Translations under genes and position numbers: made by a program
Source: Lucifuga dentata
Lineage: Eukaryota; Chordata; Actinopteri; Ophidiiformes; Bythitidae
Assembly (NCBI GenBank): GCA_014773175.1
Contig: VXCM01000500.1
Coordinates: 62,001 to 126,000, forward strand
Reading direction: 5' to 3'
DNA: 64,000 nt
The notes under the pieces: generated by a model
Database searches by the model: none
Told to the model about the DNA's origin: nothing
Seen by the model: the letters and a program-made list of their open reading frames with translations, nothing else
Shown here: positions 58,601 to 64,000 of the stretch, piece by piece
Layout: each line of letters opens with the position of its first letter
How positions within the stretch are numbered: the stretch's first letter is position 1

Positions 58601-60312
58601 GAGCCCCCATATATCTACCATGATAAATGGTGCTGCTGTTGCTGCTGAGGTAGGATTCCACCAGCGGAGCCTGCTCCTCGCTCTGTTTGGTCCGGCGAGT
58701 GCGAGATCTCCCATCTATGTTAGACTGGACCATTAGAGGCTCCTGCCTCTTCTTTTTCTGCTTCTGTTCCAGAAGCGCTCGCTGCACACACAAACAGAAA
58801 AACAAATGCCAAAGGCACAATTTTAGCAAATCAAAGAAACACCCACCAAGTACACAAGACTATAAGACATAAATTAAAGTAAAATAATAATATATTGGTG
58901 CAGTTTGTCATTAAAGAAATGGCCAAGGAGCACCAATTACCACACCAATGAACAATTAGTAGACAAATCGACTGCAAAGCAAAGAATACGTCCTGTAAAA
59001 CTCACATCTTGGCAAGACATGAATATACAAAGAGAACCAAAGATGGTGGAAAACATGTCAAGGCACTGGCCTAATCATTTCTTGCAAAATATTATATTAA
59101 AAATGAAATTGTATGATAAAATTCTTTGCTCAGAATGAGTTTGGTGAAAGAAAACATGGCTCTGCAGGGGCGTATTTTTTATTTAGCTCATAGGAACCAG
59201 TTCCTTCCTTCAAACTCTCGGGAGTCAGGTATATTGCATCAATGAGTTTCAAGTAATATCAAGCAAGATTGCTATTTGTGATTTATGTGGTGACAGTCCT
59301 TTAATATGTGATAGGCTGGTCATGAAATGGACCTAAAGGCTGATTTATGGTGGACCCATTAGTTTTCTTTTCTGTGACACCAAATGTCCTTCTATAATAA
59401 AATCTCTGTACGCAAGCCATACCTTCTAAAATATTGGAAATAGAACAAGATTAATATGATTCATATTCTGTAACTCAAACTGATGGGGATGCAAGTGAAG
59501 AAATGTACCTAAAATCAAAACCTGATTTTTGCTTGTACCTTTTTTATGAAGGTAACAGAAGAACTGGAGGAGGAAAGAATCTAGGAAATGAGTCATTGTT
59601 ACTCTAAATTTTATTTCTGCATATTGAGATTTTACCTTAAATTTGTTTTACATTACTTACTGATGAGTAATTTGCCATAAGCAATATTTGATGGCTGCTT
59701 TAAAACATGCTGAGTCACTACTATTTACTGTATGTGGTGCCTCGAAAAAATCTTTAAAAACATGTTACCTACCAAAATCATTAGTTCCACAGATACAAAT
59801 GACATACTTAACATAATTGAAACCAAGGAATTTGCCAGAGAAAAACTGGGACTGTGCTCCATTTTTGCCATTTTTGATCGAATGTTATCTATTTTCAATA
59901 AAGAAGATATTTAGTCTTACGACAATTATTTCCAAAATTTAGATTATCATATAGCTCAATATATGAAAGTTAGATATTTTGTCACATGCTGCTGGAGAAT
60001 TTAATGCCTGTATATTATCTGATGTATTAGATTGCTGTAGTACATTGCTTAATTGCTGTGTTAAAATTTTGTGCGTGTAAATCACCCAAACTCTTGTAGA
60101 CACTTCAATTTACACTAACATTTCACCACACTAACATACAGTGGGAGACTTAGCTGGTCAATAGCATTCAATGATGGAGCAGTGGAGGTTTGCATCATGA
60201 TAAAACTGCCATGTTACAAATGACTGTATGTTACTGTGTTATTAGAACTGCAAAACTCACCTGTCTGTCCAGTTTCTGCTGTCGGAGGTTTGTGCCCTCA
60301 TCATCTAAAGTG
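47836..60312 (-). CDS. tub: tub, tubby (eleven coding exons; first coding exon outside the window)
   Basis: Tubby is a phosphoinositide-binding adaptor that, with IFT-A, delivers membrane receptors into neuronal cilia; loss in mice causes obesity and retinal and cochlear degeneration. Exons on the minus strand, in order: 60312-60261, 58781-58619, 57908-57771, 55014-54862, 53486-53365, 52361-52170, 51866-51754, 49567-49453, 49062-48964, 48862-48691 and 47969-47836. All phases agree, giving 483 residues. Residues 1-40 hold the conserved helix [18 protein letters not shown], which in the family binds IFT-A, followed by the basic KKKR and RTRRTK motifs. Residues about 75-230 are low-complexity, with an acidic-Ser block. 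The tubby domain runs from about 230 to 483, includes the PIP2 pocket motif [16 protein letters not shown], and ends in the family-typical SFDSKLACE. Only the about 13-residue first exon is missing. Confidence 0.96.
47970..48690 (-). other. tub: tub last intron
   Basis: A 721-bp GT-AG intron with donor C|GTGAGT. It includes a poly-A run (plus strand, 48102-48124). If retained, it would be read for 23 residues before TAG. Confidence 0.9.
48691..48862 (-). CDS. tub: tub penultimate coding exon
   Basis: Starts after CTCTCAG with [13 protein letters not shown], includes [20 protein letters not shown] and [14 protein letters not shown], and ends with the first base of the Pro codon. 57 codons plus one base; near-identical in pattern to human TUB. 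Confidence 0.97.
48964..49062 (-). CDS. tub: tub coding exon with [13 protein letters not shown]; probable GC donor
   Basis: 33 codons from [13 protein letters not shown] to [10 protein letters not shown], after acceptor AATCTAG. The conserved protein requires the exon to end at AAT (48964), where the next bases are GC, not GT. The following 101-bp intron (48963-48863) would therefore be GC-AG. Confidence 0.92.
49453..49567 (-). CDS. tub: tub coding exon with [12 protein letters not shown]
   Basis: The acceptor CTTTGCAG and donor TAT|GTGAGT frame 115 bases. They encode [17 protein letters not shown] and end [10 protein letters not shown]. The first base completes Arg. Confidence 0.96.
49576..49690. 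repeat. 57-bp exact duplication around an N (assembly artefact), (GT)n
   Basis: Bases 49576-49632 recur as 49634-49690 with one N at 49633. The left copy begins nine bases intronic of a tub exon. Confidence 0.8.
49753..49806 (+). repeat. tRNA-like SINE head fragment
   Basis: It shows GCGCAGTGGCTGAGTGG (A-box-like) and GGGTTTGAATCC (B-box-like) about 35 bases apart. The body of the element is not present. Confidence 0.5.
50109..50355. mobile_element. hAT-type MITE in a tub intron
   Basis: The ends CAGGGTCGGATTGG and (reversed) CAGGGTCGGGATTGG are inverted repeats. Flanks ATTTCCAC (50101-50108) and ACTTCCAC (50356-50363) form an 8-bp target duplication with one mismatch. 247 bp, no coding capacity. 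Confidence 0.8.
51180..51420 (-). pseudogene. Non-LTR retrotransposon fragment (C-terminal tail)
   Basis: On the minus strand the sequence reads [18 protein letters not shown], recognisable as the conserved C-terminal segment (pattern RPRxRWRDYISxLAWERLG) of a LINE family frequent in fish. Several in-frame stops show it is dead. Confidence 0.65.
51754..51866 (-). CDS. tub: tub coding exon with the PIP2-binding motif
   Basis: 37 codons plus two bases between CCATAG and AG|GTAAGT. It encodes [20 protein letters not shown], then [15 protein letters not shown]. The Lys/Arg cluster corresponds to the phosphoinositide-contacting residues (Lys330 and Arg332 in mouse tubby). Confidence 0.96.
52170..52361 (-). 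CDS. tub: tub coding exon opening the tubby domain
   Basis: 64 codons between CCCTATAG and AAG|GTGAGA, phase 0 at both ends. It runs through [36 protein letters not shown] and REDGKK, the first strands of the tubby barrel. Confidence 0.96.
52362..53364 (-). other. tub: tub intron with a foldback element
   Basis: A 1003-bp intron whose central part is the inverted-repeat element at 52661-52952. Confidence 0.8.
52661..52952. mobile_element. Foldback/MITE-like element in a tub intron
   Basis: The left end GCTTGGTTTATACTCGC and the right end reversed, GCTTGGTTATACTTGC, match. The similarity continues inward through GCATGAGGGGGC versus GCACGAGGGGGC after an 11-12 base insertion. Target duplication unclear, so the superfamily is undetermined (Harbinger-like is possible). 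Confidence 0.6.
53365..53486 (-). CDS. tub: tub coding exon with acidic-serine block
   Basis: Two bases complete Gly, then 40 codons: [16 protein letters not shown], a serine run, [16 protein letters not shown]. This matches the ISSSMSFDEDEEDEEE region of human TUB. The donor AAG|GTAGAA is weak. Confidence 0.93.
53487..54861 (-). other. tub: tub intron
   Basis: A 1375-bp intron with a poly-A run (plus strand, 53695-53720). No transposon recognised. Confidence 0.8.
54862..55014 (-). CDS. tub: tub coding exon with [15 protein letters not shown]
   Basis: 153 bases after TCTCTGCAG, donor G|GTACC. 50 codons include [12 protein letters not shown] and [12 protein letters not shown], parallel to QILTVGQ and QDLRATMQRK in human TUB. 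The low-complexity linker has diverged. Confidence 0.9.
55235..55670. mobile_element. Tc1/mariner-like non-autonomous element
   Basis: The 16-base end TACACTACAGGCCAGA (55235-55250) is the exact reverse complement of 55655-55670, and TA lies at both borders, as for Tc1/mariner insertion. 436 bp, no transposase; a (TATT)n run (about 55600-55645) fills its right part. Confidence 0.75.
55999..56040. repeat. (AAATT)n microsatellite
   Basis: About eight perfect 5-base units. Confidence 0.9.
56931..57165 (+). pseudogene. LINE reverse-transcriptase fragment
   Basis: The frame [12 protein letters not shown], then [19 protein letters not shown], and after a frame shift [12 protein letters not shown], matches the reverse-transcriptase pattern LLFADDVVLLAS, FAAECEAAGMRISTSKS, FKYLGVLFTSE of a fish LINE. 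The catalytic Asp pair is Asn-Glu here, and a stop follows at about 57115, so it is inactive. It is opposite in strand to tub. Confidence 0.75.
57771..57908 (-). CDS. tub: tub coding exon with basic, Ser-rich linker
   Basis: The acceptor TGTTTAG and donor AAAG|GTTAGT frame 138 bases. They encode [12 protein letters not shown], then [10 protein letters not shown] and KKERKGKHK, parallel to QVQEAD and RKEKKGKHKG in human TUB. Two bases complete Val; one base is left for Gly. Confidence 0.9.
58619..58781 (-). CDS. tub: tub coding exon with the N-terminal helix and basic motif
   Basis: 54 codons plus one base after GTGTGTGCAG. It encodes [20 protein letters not shown], then [19 protein letters not shown], near-identical to human TUB. 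The donor CATG|GTAGAT is weak. Confidence 0.96.
58782..60260 (-). other. tub: tub intron
   Basis: A 1479-bp GT-AG intron. AT-rich, no repeat family recognised. The neighbouring 57909-58618 intron (710 bp) likewise shows nothing beyond T-rich runs. Confidence 0.8.
60261..60312 (-). CDS. tub: tub second coding exon (short)
   Basis: 52 bases between CTTTGCAG and CAG|GTGAGT. One base completes a codon, then [17 protein letters not shown], matching [17 protein letters not shown] in human TUB. The preceding exon must end in phase 2. Confidence 0.93.
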
Positions 60313-63300
60313 CTGCAAAGAAAGAAACAAAGACGTCAAAAGAAGAATGCTGACTAGAAAAAAAAAAAAGATGCTGATCATGAACTTTGCACTCAGTGTA
60401 CAATGCCATTTTTTGAAATAGTTTTCTTTCAATCTTGGCATCTGAACTCGTTCTCCAGGTGTTAGCGCAGTAAGCCGACTCGCAACTGCAATTGAACATG
60501 TACAGTAAGAATTTTTAGCATTTATGCTAATTTTTATTTTATGTTATTTTATTTTATTTTATTGTTATAAACTTGTGGCTTGGTTCTTATGATACTGAAG
60601 ACTTGTGTGTCAGTTAAGTCAGCAGCCTAACAAATAAGGGAAATGGCTTACTGTTTTTATGCTTTTGCCTCAAAGATTCAATCGATAATGCAGACATGCT
60701 GGTTTGTTAAGTAGGACAGTTTGGAACGAAACGATTCACTTAAAAGAAGTGTGAAGTTACAACACTAATACCTTCCCTCTCTCAGAAGCATGGCTATACT
60801 CTATGCGCTACTATCAGTACTGTAGCATATTTACTGGTTTAGCCAGTGAACTAAAAGCCTGTGGTAGCTACAGCTGAATATAGACTGTCACTGAGAAATA
60901 ATGGATTGGATAACATTTGTAACATTTTTTTTTGCTAATCTACACTGCATTCTTGTACAGATTCATTCATTCATCATCATCCATCACACTGATTTTTATG
61001 TCAAAATGGAGATGTGCTTCTGTTTGGTTACAATACCATTTAAAAATATAAAATTAAAGACGAGACATTATGAAACTCAGCATGAAAACATACAGATCAA
61101 AATTTTGACCACAACAGGGCTTCAAATATGAAAATCCATCACCCATTTGCAAAGAACAAAAGTCTAAGGCCTGGATGATACTCGATAATAACTATGTATC
61201 CGCTTGAGCTGATATGTGAGTGTGAAGCATCATCGCTGTTAAGCACTGGAACATTTTAAAAACTACATCGAATTTTGCTCAACAGTAAAAACAAGGTGGA
61301 GACAATGGAGGAGATCTGCATTTTACAGTTTTATAAAGGCAAAAGAATCAAGTGAGACTATTAAATCCTGCCATCTCAATCAGCTTCTGCTTGAAACTTT
61401 CTGTCGGTATTGTAACTGGTAAACGTAGCATTATTTCTTCATGCAAAGCCAATACTTCAAACGAACAGAGGATACATCATGCATAAACATATGAAGAGTT
61501 TAAATGAAGTATAATCCTGGCCAAAAGGGGCTGCTGAAAGTGAAACAGTTTATTGTGAAGAGATGCATACTTGCTGACGAAACTCTTAAAATGCTCCTCA
61601 ACAATCAGGGCTCTTGCAACACTGTCCATAAGCTTTTTCTTAGGAAGCAAGAAGAACATAATCAGAAATACCACTCAACATTCTCTTGTGAACATTGTCA
61701 CAATATCTACAAATAAACAATGTAAACTGGCTCAGATCACCTCCAAATAAAAAAAAAAAAAAAAAAAAAAAAGGAATAATTCAAAGAAAGAAAACTTGCT
61801 ATTTAACTTTGCTACCTTTCATTGAGACTTGCTCAGGGCTCTTAGCTGCAGAGATGTTTTCATTTCCCCTCACTAGGTCTGTGTCAATTTTAACACATGA
61901 TCATGTTTCCTTAGAAACCCATGATGTGGTACATGATACCTTTGATGATTTTCCAAGACGCATATTAATTCACAGAATTTTATTCTATTATAGTCCCTGT
62001 AAGTTCACATTTTCACAGAAATGAAAACAGCTGCTGAGATCTTGCAAAGATGGCAAGAAGGAGCTACGAGCTGAGTAGCTGTCCAGGGACGAGACGCTGT
62101 TGGGACCTGTTAACAGAGACTGCCAGCATATTTGCTGATATTAAAGAGCCTTGCAAAAAGAGATTAAGTGATGCTGCAACAGATTGGAATGTTGTAGTGA
62201 GCAGGGATCATTATGTTCGTATCAAGTTTAGTGTACACATGGGCAATGCAAAAAAATATAAATAGATCAAAACACACAATCAGGATACTATGATGACATA
62301 CCAACTGTACTAAGAGGGCAAATAGTCCAGAATGAAGTGGTTTAAATATGAAAACTTCAAAATATGCAATAATAAGCATTAGTGTATTATTTGGCCTATG
62401 GATTTACTGTGCCACCAAACAAAGGTTTTGTTTTTCTCAAAACGCTCCTCTGTCCTCTGAAAGGGATAAAGATCATGAAGGCACAAACATTGATTTCAAG
62501 AATGACATTTTGTTCAAATAGCAGATGAGAATATTGAGAATTTTGTTCACACATGAAACCTTTATCGACTGGGCACGATTAACTCACCCAAGAAGGTTGT
62601 GTTTACACCCGCTATGTAATCTATTGGTTTGTTTGTTTGATTGTTAGCATGATATAATTATTAAAAAAAACCAAAATGATAGTGGGACATGACGCAGGAA
62701 AGAACCAATTAAGAGTATATAGACATAATTAAGCATATTAATTTATGCTGTGTTATATTCCTTATGTGATAAGCTTTAATTTACAAATGAGTGTGTGTGT
62801 GTGTGCCTTAGTTTACTCATGGACATATGTAAAAATAAGTTCTTTTTGACAACTTAAAACCAGAGTGAATCTATTCTGGATCAAAATGACAAAGTAAAAA
62901 TTGAATGATCAACTTGTAATGAAGCGTCTTCTACAAACACAGAAATTAACAGATATCAGTCAGTACATGTACATGCACGCTAAAACTTAAAATATACTTG
63001 GATTAAGGCAATAATCCATTTTTTTCCAGATGTTATGTAGGACTGATGTACTATAGGACTGAAATAAATCAAAGTAAATGTACTCCAATTTACCAAGTAA
63101 CAGACCTCGACTATGAGATTGTTACATTAAATCGTAAACAAAGTAATCATACCAAGCCTCCTCCACATGATTTCCTCACTTCCCATACTCTGATTACACA
63201 ATGCGCCATGTATATTCGGTGAATCATGGAATCCTATTAATTCTGTCCATGCATACGTACTCACATTTTTGCCTTAATCATAGTACAGACACAAAATTGG

Positions 63301-64000
63301 AGTGTAGTGTGCATGTAAAAATACTGAGTGTTTCTCTGTAGAAATAAGCGTCTTCATGCCAGCAGCAGCATTTTACTGCCTCTTCTTGCATTATTACTTT
63401 AAACACATGCATTATTATTGTATTGTATTATTATTTTAAATACGAGTATAACACTACTTTTGTAGTCCAGCAAGGTTTAAAATCAGCAATCAAAAAGGCT
63501 CTGAAAGTGCCCGATGCAAAGCTGTTGACACTATGCAAATTTAAAAGATACACCAGGGATCTGGGATATGAGCAAAAGTAATTGAGTGAGGAGGATAAAC
63601 TGTCCAACTCTGCAGTTCTTCTGATCAATAGGATCAAACTCCAGTAGAGTGTTCCTGTGCCTTCCTTATGTTATCTTTGCTTTTCTTCAGTCTGAACACA
63701 TTTTACTTACTAAAAAGGAAAAGGCTAATCACTCACATTCAACATAATACTGAAATTATGTGGTCTTACTTTAGTAGCAGTGAAGATCTTGCTTCTCTCT
63801 GCTCCCACTTTACATCTTTGTGACTGCCAGAGCTTTTAATCAGTGGTGACAGACACATCAGTGTGTGTTTCTGTGTGCCTGGATCTCTCACAGACAACCA
63901 TGAAAAATGCTTCCTAATTAAAGGGCAATGAGAGGCTTCCTCTAGAAGAGGTGGAGGTCAACAAAGAATAGAAAGAAGAATGAAAGATGGAAGGGGCAGC
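60313..64000 (-). other. tub: tub 5' intron (partial)
   Basis: I searched the minus strand for an exon encoding the usual short tubby N-terminus (MTxKPHSDWIPYS type, ending in phase 2) and did not find one, so this is probably intron to the edge. It contains (TTTTA)n at 60530-60563, poly-A at 61748-61772 and (GT)n at 62788-62805. Confidence 0.65.

Noticed and set aside
61140..61470. Possible third Harbinger element starting GGCCTGGATGATACTCG
   Set aside because: Only one end could be proposed; no matching inverted end or target duplication was found.
62010..62060. Possible first coding exon of tub
   Set aside because: No minus-strand ATG with the expected short N-terminal sequence and a phase-2 donor was found anywhere in 60313-64000, so the exon is taken to lie outside the window.

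Overview
This is ordinary vertebrate nuclear DNA, almost certainly from a teleost fish. It is AT-rich and intron-rich, has GT-AG splice sites, and carries many microsatellites. It also holds dispersed repeats of types common in ray-finned fish genomes: a tRNA-headed SINE-like repeat with an ATGG-type tail, PIF/Harbinger and hAT miniature elements, a Tc1/mariner-like element and LINE fragments. It is not a prokaryotic or viral locus, and I found no CRISPR array, operon or defence system.

Three protein-coding genes can be assembled exon by exon with reading phases that close exactly. (1) 6537-7998, plus strand: the last two coding exons of lmo1 (LIM domain only 1). (2) 36196-41884, plus strand: a complete ric3 (acetylcholine-receptor chaperone) in six coding exons, predicted at 479 residues, including a short first coding exon that is easily missed. 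(3) 60312-47836, minus strand: tub (tubby), eleven coding exons giving 483 residues from the second coding exon to the stop; only the first coding exon appears to lie beyond the right edge. The order and orientation (lmo1 and ric3 in the same direction, tub convergent on ric3) match human 11p15.4 as I recall it, so the block looks like conserved synteny. The three proteins do not form a pathway: LMO1 is a nuclear transcription cofactor, RIC3 an ER chaperone, and tubby a PIP2-binding ciliary trafficking adaptor.

Layout: 1-6536 is the partial intron before lmo1's penultimate exon and carries two Harbinger-type MITEs. 8660-36195 is a gene-poor interval of about 27.5 kb with a SINE-like repeat, a hAT element with a broken BED-finger reading frame, microsatellites, and several repeat-free stretches that could be conserved non-coding elements. 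36196-42410 is ric3, whose first intron hosts a 1.28-kb hAT-like element. 42411-47835 holds the ric3-tub intergenic interval and the tub 3' end, with one 57-N gap. 47836-64000 is tub, with DNA transposons and LINE scraps in its introns.

Points worth a second look: a probable GC-AG intron in tub; the teleost equivalent of the intron retained in the mouse tubby mutation; the expanded acidic tail of ric3; a near-perfect 50-bp palindrome inside a Harbinger MITE; and an assembly artefact in which single-N joins are flanked by exact 57-67 bp duplications. I found no convincing new biological system.
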